Assembly: GCA_021781555.1 (NCBI GenBank)
Contig: JAJXWQ010000004.1
Span: 1 to 61,780, forward strand
Reading direction: 5' to 3'
DNA: 61,780 nt
Source: a bacterium
Lineage (GTDB): Bacteria; Cyanobacteriota; Sericytochromatia; S15B-MN24; VGJW01
The position numbers and the translations under genes are program-made. Below, in pieces: positions 7,621 to 15,889 of this stretch (position 1 is its first letter; every line of letters begins with the position of its first letter). A model generated the notes under the pieces. It saw only the letters and a program-made list of their open reading frames with translations. It did no database searches and was not told where the DNA came from.

Positions 7621-9141
7621 GTGGATACGCAGACCCCCGAGACACTCTCGACCTTCCCGCAGCAGAGCTGGGAAAGGTGGCGGGCCGCCGCGGCTCGGCC
7701 CGCGCTGGTCGCGATCTTGAGCTGGTTGGTGGCATCGACACTGTTCGTGTTCCTCGACAAGGCCTGGCTTCCAGGCTGGCCGCTGACCTGGCGATCGGTG
7801 CTGCCGCTGGTGGCGATCGCGGCTCTGATGGCGGGGCTCATCGCCCAGTTCTCGGTGTACCTGCACGTCCACGAACCGGATGTTGCAAGATCGCCCCGCA
7901 AGCTTTACCTGCTCGCCTTCGTCGCCTCCGGGTACATGGGCGCCCAGCTGATCTTGCGCTCGCTCGGGGCGCCGACGGGCCTGGATCTCGTACCGGCGGT
8001 GGCCATGCTGGCCATGCTGTTCTTGAACTGGCGGGTGGCGATCGGTCTGGCGATGGCCCTGGCGTTGCCGGCCTCGCTGGTCCCCTGGCAAGATCCGGCG
8101 CTGCCCCTGATCGGCCTGGGGGGGGCCTGGGTCGCGGTGCACTCGCTGCGGCGTGTGCGCCAGCGCAAGGACGTCGTTCATGGGGGCTTCCGCGTGGGCC
8201 TTGCGATGGGCCTGGGCGCCACGATCGCGGGGGTCTTGCTGGGCCGGCCGCTGGGGGCGCAGGGCTGGCAGGTGCTCTGGACCGCCCTTTCCGGGCCGGC
8301 TTCCGCCATCCTCGTCATGGGCGTGGCGCCTTATCTCGAGAGTCTGACGGGCATCACCACGCCTTTCACCTTGCTCGAGCTGGCCAACCCGAGCCAGCCG
8401 CTCCTGCGCAACTTGCTGCTCAAGGCTCCGGGGACCTACCACCACTCCATCCTGGTGGGCAACCTGGGCGAGGCGGCTGCCGAGGTTATCGGGGCCGATC
8501 CCTTGCTGGTGAGGGTCGGGGCGTATTACCACGACATCGGAAAGACCAAGCGCCCTTACTTCTTCATCGAGAACCAGATCGGCATGGGCAACCAGCACGA
8601 CAACATCAATCCGCGCCTGTCGAGTCTGGTCATCACGGCGCACGTCAAGGAAGGCGTCGAGCTCGCCCGCGAGTATCGTTTGCCCCAGCAGGTCGCTGAC
8701 TTCATCCCGATGCACCACGGCTGCTCTTTGGTCAGTTACTTCTACCAGAAGGCTCTGGCCGCCGAGGGCCCCGAGGAGGTCTTCGACGAGCACTTCAGGT
8801 ATCCGGGTCCGCGCCCCAACACGAAGGAGACGGCCATCGTGATGCTGGCGGACGGCATCGAGGCCACGACACGCACCTTGACGCGGCCTACGGCCGAGGA
8901 GCTCGAGGCCACCATCCGGCGGATCGTCAACAAGCGGCTGGCCGAAGGCGAGCTTTCCGACGCGCCGTTGACCCTCGGAGACGTCGAGGCGATCGTGCTG
9001 GCTTTCAATCGCGTGCTCCAGGGGCTCTATCACCAGCGGATCGAGTACCCGGATCAAGTCGCCGAGAAGGAAGAGAAGGCGCGCCGCGAGGAGCGCCGCC
9101 GGCCCCGTGGCTTGCGGCTCGGGGGGCATGGCAGGCCGTAG
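7621..9141 (+). CDS. Membrane HD-domain phosphohydrolase (PgpH-like, c-di-AMP phosphodiesterase family)
   Basis: 506 residues from GTG 7621: about seven hydrophobic helices in the N-terminal half, then a cytosolic HD domain. The HD domain has APGTYHHSILVGNL, the metal-binding YYHDIGKTKRP, and HVKEGVELA with MHHG, as in PgpH (YqfF), which hydrolyses c-di-AMP. PgpH proteins normally carry a large extracellular 7TMR-HDED sensor domain; this one begins almost directly with the membrane region, so the sensor is missing. A frame extension to ATG 7576 lies inside a hairpin and is rejected. It ends 2 bases before ybeY, a conserved neighbour. Confidence 0.88.
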   Translation: MDTQTPETLSTFPQQSWERWRAAAARPALVAILSWLVASTLFVFLDKAWLPGWPLTWRSVLPLVAIAALMAGLIAQFSVYLHVHEPDVARSPRKLYLLAFVASGYMGAQLILRSLGAPTGLDLVPAVAMLAMLFLNWRVAIGLAMALALPASLVPWQDPALPLIGLGGAWVAVHSLRRVRQRKDVVHGGFRVGLAMGLGATIAGVLLGRPLGAQGWQVLWTALSGPASAILVMGVAPYLESLTGITTPFTLLELANPSQPLLRNLLLKAPGTYHHSILVGNLGEAAAEVIGADPLLVRVGAYYHDIGKTKRPYFFIENQIGMGNQHDNINPRLSSLVITAHVKEGVELAREYRLPQQVADFIPMHHGCSLVSYFYQKALAAEGPEEVFDEHFRYPGPRPNTKETAIVMLADGIEATTRTLTRPTAEELEATIRRIVNKRLAEGELSDAPLTLGDVEAIVLAFNRVLQGLYHQRIEYPDQVAEKEEKARREERRRPRGLRLGGHGRP

Positions 9142-9143
9142 CG

Positions 9144-9614
9144 GTGGAGGTTCTGATCGCATTCGATGCCGAGGCTGTGGCCTTCGACGAGAGCCTCTGG
9201 CGGAGCCGGTTGGAGGGCCTGATGGCTCACCTCGGGCTGCCGCAGGAGAGCCAGCTTTCGGTGTCGATCGTGGACGACCCGACGATCGCCGATCTCAACC
9301 TCCAGTACCGCAGCAAGGACGGGCCCACGGATGTCCTGTCCTTCCCGCAGTTCGAGTTTGCGGGCCTGGAACAGGCCCTTGGCGAGCTTTCCGGGGGGGC
9401 GCAGCCCTTGCCGCTGGGGGATATCGTGGTGTCGCTCGATGCGGCCGGGCGCCAGGCCCAGGAGTTCGGGCACGCGCTGGAGCGGGAGGTCGGGTTCCTG
9501 CTGGTGCACGGGCTCTTGCACCTGCTGGGCGAGGACCATCTGACGCCAGAGCAGGACGAGCGGATGCGCGAGCGGCAGCGCCAGTGCCTGAGCTTCTGGA
9601 GTCTCGGGATCTGA
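9144..9614 (+). CDS. ybeY: Endoribonuclease YbeY (16S rRNA maturation)
   Basis: 156 residues. Zinc-dependent single-strand RNase needed for 16S 3'-end processing and ribosome quality control. The signature HGLLHLLGEDH (HGxxHLxGxDH) supplies the three zinc-binding histidines, preceded by GDIVVS and YRSKDGPTDVLSFP, all standard. The GTG start is 2 bases after the HD gene stop. The order HD membrane protein - ybeY - dgkA is a widely conserved cluster. Confidence 0.96.
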   Translation: MEVLIAFDAEAVAFDESLWRSRLEGLMAHLGLPQESQLSVSIVDDPTIADLNLQYRSKDGPTDVLSFPQFEFAGLEQALGELSGGAQPLPLGDIVVSLDAAGRQAQEFGHALEREVGFLLVHGLLHLLGEDHLTPEQDERMRERQRQCLSFWSLGI

Positions 9615-9645
9615 TGCCGGCAGCGCGTGCGGTAGGCTGTAAGGC

Positions 9646-10017
9646 TTGAGATTCAGGGCCCATACCTTACTGCACAGCTTCGCCTACGCGCTGGCTGGCA
9701 TCTATTTCATGTTGCGGACCCAGCGCAACATCCGGATCCACCTGAGCGCGGGATTCCTCGCCTACTGCCTGGGGATCTGGCTGGGGCTCTCGCTACGCGA
9801 TTTCGCCGACATCACCATCGTCGTCGGAATGGTGGTCGTGGCCGAGATGTTCAATACGGCCGTAGAGAATGCGGTCGATCTCGCCACGCACCGCCGGCAT
9901 CCCCTGGCCAAGGCTGCCAAGGACGTGGCCGCCGCCGCGGTCCTCATCGCTTCGACCGTGGCCGTCGTCGTCGGCGTGCTGCTCCTGGGTCCCAGGCTCT
10001 GCGCGCGCATCTGGTAG
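9646..10017 (+). CDS. dgkA: Diacylglycerol/undecaprenol kinase family protein
   Basis: 123-residue integral membrane kinase of the DgkA family. Three hydrophobic helices are visible, and the active-site signature EMFNTAVENAVDL (E-x-x-N-T-A-x-E) lies after the first two. In this genomic setting the family usually phosphorylates undecaprenol, feeding cell-wall carrier lipid. The start is TTG 9646, with TAAGGC nearby. The gene ends 9 bases before a CTAG repeat that separates it from the convergent histidine kinase. Confidence 0.9.
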   Translation: MRFRAHTLLHSFAYALAGIYFMLRTQRNIRIHLSAGFLAYCLGIWLGLSLRDFADITIVVGMVVVAEMFNTAVENAVDLATHRRHPLAKAAKDVAAAAVLIASTVAVVVGVLLLGPRLCARIW

Positions 10018-10026
10018 ACCTCCTGC

Positions 10027-10134
10027 CTAGACCTTTTGCAGTTTGAACGGGTCCCTCTGCGCGGTCGCTTCGCTGCGCAACCGGGCCCCGTTTGACTCAT
10101 CGGGCTCGATCCATTCAAACCGGGAGCACTCTAG
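10027..10134 (-). repeat. CTAG repeat copy 5 (complete, convergent intergenic)
   Basis: Complete 108-base copy with exact CTAG at both ends (10027-10030 and 10131-10134), in reverse orientation. It is nearly identical to copy 3 and lies between the convergent dgkA and histidine kinase genes. It defines the element length best. Confidence 0.95.
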
Positions 10135-10167
10135 ACCCGGTTACCCTGCGCGGGGGGACGGCGAGGA

Positions 10168-11676
10168 TCAGCCGAGATGCCGGGTCGTTGCGCCTGCTGC
10201 CAGGGGGAGCCGCACGCTGACCCGGGTGCCTTTGCCCTCGGCACTGTCGAGCGTGATGGTCCCCTGGTGGGCCTGCACGATGGCCTTCACGATGGCGAGG
10301 CCCAGGCCCGAGCCGCCGACCTGGCGAGCGCGGGCCGCGTCCACCCGGTAGAAGCGATCGAAGATGTGCTCTTGGTGGGCCGCCGAGATGCCGCAACCAT
10401 CGTCCTCGATCAGCACCTGGGCCTGGCCGGAGCTCTCCGCGCTGATCACCTTGACCGAACCTTCCGCGGTGATCGCCTTGAGTGCGTTGTCCAGGAGATT
10501 GACAAAAACCCGCCGGATCGCATCTGGATCGCCGTCGACCCACAGCGGGGCCTGGGCCGGGACAACGCGTACCGACCGGTGCAGCACGGCGTATTCCTTG
10601 CCCACATCGAGCGCGAGTGCAGCGACGTCCAGCCGTTCGCGACGCGTCACCGGGGTCTCGGACCGCGCCATCAGCAAGAGGTCGTTGACCAGGCGGGTCA
10701 GCCGGTCGGTTTCCTTGAGAATGGTCTGGAGCGGCATCTCGAAGAGGGTGGGATCGGTCCGGCCCCGCTTGAGCAGGAGCTGGGCGTGGCCGGCGATGGC
10801 CGTGAGCGGCGTGCGGAGCTCGTGGCTGGCGTCGGCGATGAAGCGCTGCTGCGAGATGAAGGCCGCCTCGAGGCGGTCCAGGAGGCGATTGAAGGTGGCA
10901 GCCAGCTTGCCGATCTCGTCGTCGGCGAGGCCGGTGGTGTCGACCCGGCGCCGCAGATCCTTGGCCTCGATGTCGTTGACCTGCGCCGTGAGGCCCATGA
11001 TGGGGCGCAGGGTCCAGCTGGCCAGGTAGAAACCTGCCAGGCCTGCCATGAGCAGGCCGACGATCTCGGAGGCGACGTTGATGGCCAGTTGCTGGTCCAT
11101 CGTCCTCTCGATCGGCTTGAGCACGTCGGCGACCTGCACCTGGGCGATCGGAACGCCCGGGATGTCGAGATAGTGGCTCATCATCAGGAGATGGGGCTGG
11201 CCGGCGGTGTGCGGCAGGGAGAGCACGATGGTCGAGAAGCCGGCCCGGTTGGTGAACGGAAGCTGCAAGTAGCCGAGATTGGAGGACTTGGCCCACACCT
11301 TGCCGTCGGTGCCGACCAGCTGGATGTACATGCCGTTGGCGGCGATCGCATCGGGCAGGAGGACTTGCGGGCGCACGTCCATCGGCGTGTGCTCCTCGCG
11401 GGCCTGCTCGGCGAGGTCCGCGATGTAGTCGTGGATCTGCTGGACCTTGCTCCTGACCTCGTCGCGCTCGACCGCCATCAGGAGCGACCACAGGGCCTGG
11501 TGGCGGAGGACCGAGAGGAAGAGCAGGATGCCGCCCAGGAACGTCACGAAGAGCAGGATCATGCGCGCTCGGAAGGTCATGGGCCTGGCTCCGGGGGCCC
11601 GCATCAAAGGGCGCAGGAGCTCGACCATCGGCGGGCGCGTGGCGGCCGGCAGGTTCGAGTCGCCGCTGGCCTTCAC
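10168..11676 (-). CDS. Sensor histidine kinase
   Basis: 502 residues. The N-terminal helix at about 36-58, an extracytoplasmic loop of ~140 residues and a second helix at 200-221 form a sensor module. HAMP runs ~222-275. HisKA carries phospho-acceptor His285 in FIADASHELRTPL. HATPase_c has the N box (NLLDNALKA), the G1 box (EDDGCGI) and G2 (GGSGLGLAIVKAI). The start is GTG 11676, whose GTGA overlaps the response-regulator stop, so the two are coupled. The partner regulator and the GH57 gene lie upstream on the same strand, so the stimulus may relate to polysaccharide, but that is inference. Confidence 0.95.
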   Translation of the reverse strand: MKASGDSNLPAATRPPMVELLRPLMRAPGARPMTFRARMILLFVTFLGGILLFLSVLRHQALWSLLMAVERDEVRSKVQQIHDYIADLAEQAREEHTPMDVRPQVLLPDAIAANGMYIQLVGTDGKVWAKSSNLGYLQLPFTNRAGFSTIVLSLPHTAGQPHLLMMSHYLDIPGVPIAQVQVADVLKPIERTMDQQLAINVASEIVGLLMAGLAGFYLASWTLRPIMGLTAQVNDIEAKDLRRRVDTTGLADDEIGKLAATFNRLLDRLEAAFISQQRFIADASHELRTPLTAIAGHAQLLLKRGRTDPTLFEMPLQTILKETDRLTRLVNDLLLMARSETPVTRRERLDVAALALDVGKEYAVLHRSVRVVPAQAPLWVDGDPDAIRRVFVNLLDNALKAITAEGSVKVISAESSGQAQVLIEDDGCGISAAHQEHIFDRFYRVDAARARQVGGSGLGLAIVKAIVQAHQGTITLDSAEGKGTRVSVRLPLAAGATTRHLG

Positions 11677-12368
11677 GGGGATTCTTTGACGACGTATCCG
11701 ACCCCGCGGACGGTGTGGATCAGCTTGGGAAGCCCCTCGTCCTCGATCTTGTTACGCAGGTAACGGATGTAGACCTCGAGGATGTTGCTGTCGCCGCCGA
11801 AATCGTAGCCCCAGACGGCCTCGAGCAGGCGATCGCGGGTCATTACTTGCCTGGCGTTGCACACCAGGTGGTGCAGGAGATCGAATTCCTTGGGCGACAG
11901 GTCGATGGGCCGGTCCCCGCGCCGGACTTCCCGCGTGATGGCATCGAGCGTCAGGTCGCCGACCTGGTAGCCCTGCTTGGTGCTCGAGAGGTCGCGTAGC
12001 TGCACGCGCACGCGAGCCAGCAACTCGTCGAGGTCGAACGGCTTGGGCAGGTAATCGTTGGCACCGGCATCGAGTCCGGCCACCCGATCCCGGACGTCGC
12101 CCTTGGCCGTCAACATCAAGATGGGCGTCTCCGAGGTCTGGCGCAGCCGGCGGCAGACCTCCATCCCCTCCACGACCGGCAGCATGAGGTCGAGAATGAC
12201 CAGGTCGGGCGGTTGCTGGCGGGCGGCGATGAGGCCCTTCATCCCGTCGTGGGCGACCTCGACCTGATACCCCTCATAGGTCAGCTCGATCTGGATGAAC
12301 TTGGCGATCTCCTCGTCATCCTCGATGACCAGGATGCGTGCTGGATTGCCAGGCCGATCAGGGATCAT
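11673..12368 (-). CDS. OmpR/PhoB-family response regulator
   Basis: 231 residues. The receiver domain has the acidic pair EDD near 16-18, phospho-acceptor Asp60 (DLVILDLMLP) and the conserved Lys in LTAKGD. The C-terminal winged helix (LTLDAITREVRRG to IRYLRNKIE...VRGVGYVV) binds DNA. It overlaps the kinase start by 4 bases. Its ATG at 12368 lies 3 bases from the GH57 stop codon, and TATAAT, encoded by the last GH57 codons, ends 6 nt before this ATG. The gene may therefore have its own leaderless internal promoter. Confidence 0.96.
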   Translation of the reverse strand: MIPDRPGNPARILVIEDDEEIAKFIQIELTYEGYQVEVAHDGMKGLIAARQQPPDLVILDLMLPVVEGMEVCRRLRQTSETPILMLTAKGDVRDRVAGLDAGANDYLPKPFDLDELLARVRVQLRDLSSTKQGYQVGDLTLDAITREVRRGDRPIDLSPKEFDLLHHLVCNARQVMTRDRLLEAVWGYDFGGDSNILEVYIRYLRNKIEDEGLPKLIHTVRGVGYVVKESP

Positions 12369-12371
12369 GCC

Positions 12372-15173
12372 TCAATTATACGGGGAGATCCAGGGGAGGA
12401 TCGGATCGTCCTCCGTGGCGGGCGGCAAGGATTCGTCCAGAAGATCGGCGAACGCGCTCGGGCCCGCCTGGCTCGTGTGGGCGCCTGGCCACCGCGAGAT
12501 CTCGAGATGAGCTCCCGGTGGCAGCGAGCCCACCAGGAACTTCCAGCTCCGCGGATCGCCGGGGAGCTGGCGCTTGGACACGGCGCAGGCCACGGTTCTC
12601 GCGATCGGGTCGATCTCGACGCGAGCTGGCGCGATATCGGCGCCGTTCGGCAGGAACAACCCGGCGCTTCCTGCGTCGAGCACGACGGCTGCGGTCCACG
12701 GGGACGCCGAGCGGGCGTGGCGGCCCGGCAGGAGCGGTGCGGGAGCCGCCACCGCCTCCGCTGAAACGCTCGCGGGCCGGGTCCAGAGGTAGGCGTCGAG
12801 GATCGGCAGCGGCGGGGGGGCCCCGTAGGCCAGGGGACGTGCCATGTGCTCCAGCTTGAAGACGAACGCCCAGTCAGGACCGTCGTTCTCGACCGAAAAT
12901 CCCGTCAGGGCGTCATCGGGCGGCTTGCCTTCGGGGTGGTCCGCGAGCCTGATCACCGCCCGGCTGGCCAGCGGAGGCACGGTGGCGTGGAGCGGAGCAG
13001 AGAGCAGGGGACTCGCGCCCAGATCCAGGGGCTCGATCGTGACGTCCTCGCCCCCGTGCACCTCGAGATCCAGCCAGGGGATCGCCACCTCGACGCGAGC
13101 GGGCCCCCAGGCCGTCCGGATCGGACGCTCGGTGGGGGGATCGGCGAAGACCAGGAGGTGGCTCGGGCGGACCGGCTTCAGATCCAGGAGGTACTGCACG
13201 GGGAAGGGCACGCCGGCACGCGGAAGGCCGCCCGGCCGTCTCGAGATCCCGATCGCGAATGACACCGGGCCGGGCCGCCTGGAAAAATCCACGGCCAAAT
13301 AGAGGAAGTGGCCATCGTTTCCGGCCTGGATCGCCTTGACCCCGGTAGCCGCCTGCACGTCGCTGGCTGCGGGCCTGACCGTGAGGGCGCCTTGCCAGGC
13401 GTTGCCCCCCGCGCCGTCGAGCGGGGGCGAGATCTTCCCGCGGGCCCGCAGCGGAGGGGTCCCGAGCGGCCTGCAGAGGTACTCGGGCGGTAGGAGACCG
13501 AGCGTCCGGTACGCAGCGGAAAGGTAGGCGCGGAACATCGCGTCGAACCGGCTGGCTTGGCTGGCCGGCGCGTTCGAGCCCTCCCACCAGAACCAGTCGC
13601 TGCCTTCGGCCTTGAGCAACAACGTCGTGGCGCGGGCGCTGTCGGGCGAATCCGGCACCTGCCGCTCGTGCTCCTCCAGGGCGGTTCGAGCTGCCTGGAG
13701 GGCCGCCCAGGCACGGTTCTTGTCGGGCTGACCGATCCACGAGGCGAAGGTCCCGTCGACCCAGGCTCCCGGCCAGATCGGTCGGGGCAGCGGTTGCACC
13801 AGCGCCCGCGACAGGACCGTGGTGGCAAGCGGGAGCACGTTCGCCCCCCGCTTGCGAGTTTCCGGGAGCAGGCCCAGCGCCTCGCCAGGGGTGACGGTCT
13901 CGAGCTCGGGATCGTGATCGAGCCGGGTGTACAGGCTGTCGAGAAAGGCTTCGCCGTTGTCCGGGTAGGCTGACCACGGATTCTGGCCATCGAGAACGAT
14001 GGCCAGGAGGCGCGGCCGCGAGCGATCGACCGCGGCCGCGATGGCATCGAGGCGATGGACCAGATCCCGCGCCGCCGCGGGGCCCTTCCAGGATGGGTAC
14101 TCGAAACCGATGCGGTCGGAGAGGCCGTGATCCCGGAAGAGCACGAAGGGTCCCTGGCCCGCGCGCCAGAAGTCCGTCAGGAGGTCTGGCCGCACCAGCT
14201 TGCCGCCCTGCCTGAGCCCGACTCCGAGGGTCCGCGCCAGGATGCTCTCGTCGGTGGCAATCCAGCGGATCTTGGCGGCGCGGAGCAGAGGCATCACCGC
14301 CGGCGAGACTCCGCCCTCGGGGGGCCACATCCCTGCCGGGCTCCAGCCGAGCCAGTGCCGGTAGATCGCCACCCCGCGGGCGATCTGGATGCGAGCGTCC
14401 GCGACCCGGCGAAAGGCGGGGTGGGGCATCACGCTGTTCGGCTGCGAGACCTCGGCGATATCGCTGTCGACGAGCAGCGGCAGGATCGGATGAGCGTAAG
14501 GGGTCGTGGCGATCTCGATCTGACCGCTTTTCGCGAGCCTGGCGAACTCGGGGAGGACCTTGGCCAGCAGGGCGCGCTGCACCATGAGGACGCTCCGCTT
14601 GTCGGCCTCGGTGAATCCCCGACCCTTCTTGAAGAGGGCGGCCATCCCCGGCTGACGTCGGGCCGACGGGGACAGCCAGACCAGGTTGGCCAGCACCTGG
14701 AGGTCGCGCCAGTCGGCCGTCGTGTAGTCTTCTTCAGGCTTGGCCTGGAGCTCCCGGTAGCGCGGCAGGGCCGCGGTCATCGCGGGGGTGGCCGTGAAAA
14801 ACGTCCGGTGGATCTCCCGCTTCTGGGCCGGGGAGAGGAGGATGGCCGCGATGCTCGAAAGCTCCAAGGCGCGGTCCGTGGCACCCTGGTCATAGGCCTC
14901 GAGCTGCCAGATCAGCGAAGGGGTGAAGTCGAAGGTCACGTGGACGCGATGCCGCGCCACGAGCTGGGCCATCTCGAGGTAGTCCTTCACGGCGTGCAGG
15001 CGGACCCAGGGCTCCTGGTACACGTCGCTGTGGCCCCTCTTGGGGAAGAAAGGCTGGTGCAGGTGCCAGACGATCGCCACCTCGAGGGGGTAGCGCGGCG
15101 GGGCGGCGGCGCCGGTGAGTAGCACCAAGGCCAAGGCGCCGACCAGAGCGAGCGGGCGCATGCGAATCGGCAT
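12372..15173 (-). CDS. Secreted glycoside hydrolase family 57 protein
   Basis: 933 residues. A signal peptide (1-24) leads into a GH57 fold opening with WHLHQP (36-41), one of the family's defining motifs. Later come PPEGGVSP and IRWIATDESIL, which match the family's catalytic-barrel motifs, and a C-terminal beta-rich part resembling DOMON/glucodextranase-type binding modules. GH57 enzymes act on alpha-glucans (amylase, branching, amylopullulanase); the exact substrate is unknown. ATG 15173 is preceded by TAGGAT, usable either as a weak Shine-Dalgarno or as a -10 for leaderless transcription. It heads an operon with the two-component system; its last codons, TAT AAT TGA, form a -10 box. Confidence 0.85.
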   Translation of the reverse strand: MPIRMRPLALVGALALVLLTGAAAPPRYPLEVAIVWHLHQPFFPKRGHSDVYQEPWVRLHAVKDYLEMAQLVARHRVHVTFDFTPSLIWQLEAYDQGATDRALELSSIAAILLSPAQKREIHRTFFTATPAMTAALPRYRELQAKPEEDYTTADWRDLQVLANLVWLSPSARRQPGMAALFKKGRGFTEADKRSVLMVQRALLAKVLPEFARLAKSGQIEIATTPYAHPILPLLVDSDIAEVSQPNSVMPHPAFRRVADARIQIARGVAIYRHWLGWSPAGMWPPEGGVSPAVMPLLRAAKIRWIATDESILARTLGVGLRQGGKLVRPDLLTDFWRAGQGPFVLFRDHGLSDRIGFEYPSWKGPAAARDLVHRLDAIAAAVDRSRPRLLAIVLDGQNPWSAYPDNGEAFLDSLYTRLDHDPELETVTPGEALGLLPETRKRGANVLPLATTVLSRALVQPLPRPIWPGAWVDGTFASWIGQPDKNRAWAALQAARTALEEHERQVPDSPDSARATTLLLKAEGSDWFWWEGSNAPASQASRFDAMFRAYLSAAYRTLGLLPPEYLCRPLGTPPLRARGKISPPLDGAGGNAWQGALTVRPAASDVQAATGVKAIQAGNDGHFLYLAVDFSRRPGPVSFAIGISRRPGGLPRAGVPFPVQYLLDLKPVRPSHLLVFADPPTERPIRTAWGPARVEVAIPWLDLEVHGGEDVTIEPLDLGASPLLSAPLHATVPPLASRAVIRLADHPEGKPPDDALTGFSVENDGPDWAFVFKLEHMARPLAYGAPPPLPILDAYLWTRPASVSAEAVAAPAPLLPGRHARSASPWTAAVVLDAGSAGLFLPNGADIAPARVEIDPIARTVACAVSKRQLPGDPRSWKFLVGSLPPGAHLEISRWPGAHTSQAGPSAFADLLDESLPPATEDDPILPWISPYN
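12375..12380 (-). promoter_or_regulatory. Internal -10 box inside the end of the GH57 gene
   Basis: TATAAT on the minus strand encoded by the final Tyr-Asn codons of GH57; 6 nt later is the ATG of the response regulator. It has almost the same sequence as the moaA start region (CCGTATAAT, then GA, then CATG). Confidence 0.5.
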
Positions 15174-15207
15174 GCCCGATCCTACCCCGCCAGCGCGGCG
15201 GCTGACT

Positions 15208-15660
15208 TCAGCGCGGCGGTTCGACCGTCTCGAGGGGTGGCTCCAGTAGCTCGCTTGCCGACGCGCCCTCGGCCAGCTGGTGCCCGTCCCGCCGGAGCTC
15301 CTGGAAGCGATCCCAGGCGGCCCTGGTCCCGGCCTTGAAAGCCTCGAGATGGATGCGGGCCGGCCGGACGATCCCTTCGTTCACGAAGTTGCCCGCCTCG
15401 ACGACCGAATGTACGGTGATCTGCGCTTCGTCGAGGGTTGCATCGAGCTTGCCGAGCTTGCCGCGCAGGTCATCCGTGATGTCGTTGACCTCGTCCATTG
15501 TCTGGCGTACCTGGGTGAGCAGGTCCTCGACGCGCGGCAGCACCTCGGTCTTGAATGCGCCCAGGAGCGTCACCCCTTGCCACAGGGCAAGGGCCACCAC
15601 CCCACCCACGACCGCCACCACCACGGCGGCGACGACGTAAAGGGCGTTGAGCGCAGTCAA
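15208..15660 (-). CDS. DUF948-like membrane-anchored coiled-coil protein
   Basis: 150 residues. One N-terminal transmembrane helix (about 6-28) is followed by a long amphipathic helix with a VRQTMDEVNDITDDLRGKL pattern, as in DUF948/YtxG-type general-stress envelope proteins, then a variable Arg/Glu-rich tail. Function unknown; probably a cytoplasm-facing coiled coil at the membrane. The start is TTG at 15660 with a strong GGGAGGAGGGGAG upstream. It stands alone, 34 bases from GH57, on the same strand. Confidence 0.7.
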   Translation of the reverse strand: MTALNALYVVAAVVVAVVGGVVALALWQGVTLLGAFKTEVLPRVEDLLTQVRQTMDEVNDITDDLRGKLGKLDATLDEAQITVHSVVEAGNFVNEGIVRPARIHLEAFKAGTRAAWDRFQELRRDGHQLAEGASASELLEPPLETVEPPR

Positions 15661-15733
15661 GGCTCCCCTCCTCCCGGCTGATTCTTGCTTGATATACCCT
15701 TTGCAGCGGCGGCGGGTCGCTCACTCCACCTCA

Positions 15734-15837
15734 CTATACCTTTTCCGGCTGGTACGGGCCCGCCTGCGCGGTCGCTGCGCCGCGTAACCGGGCCCCGGTT
15801 GGCCGCTCGGATCCGATCCGAACCGGGTAAAACCGCC
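15734..15837 (-). repeat. CTAG repeat copy 6 (diverged)
   Basis: Diverged reverse-oriented copy between the divergent DUF948-like and moaA genes. It starts at CTAT (15734-15737) and keeps CCTTTT, the GGGCCC arms and GCGCA, but the far end no longer shows CTAG. It is the only copy in a promoter-containing divergent gap. Confidence 0.75.
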
Positions 15838-15854
15838 CGGATCGCCGTGCCAAA

Positions 15855-15889
15855 CGGTCATGACCGGGATTTGACCGTATAATCGACCC
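15855..15889 (+). promoter_or_regulatory. moaA leaderless promoter with palindromic operator
   Basis: TATAAT (15878-15883) ends 6 nt before the moaA ATG at 15890, so transcription should start at or next to the A of ATG. At the -35 position lies a perfect 12-bp palindrome CGGTCATGACCG (15855-15866), and a further TGACCG half-site repeats at 15872-15877. No -35 consensus is present, suggesting activator or repressor control. Confidence 0.65.
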
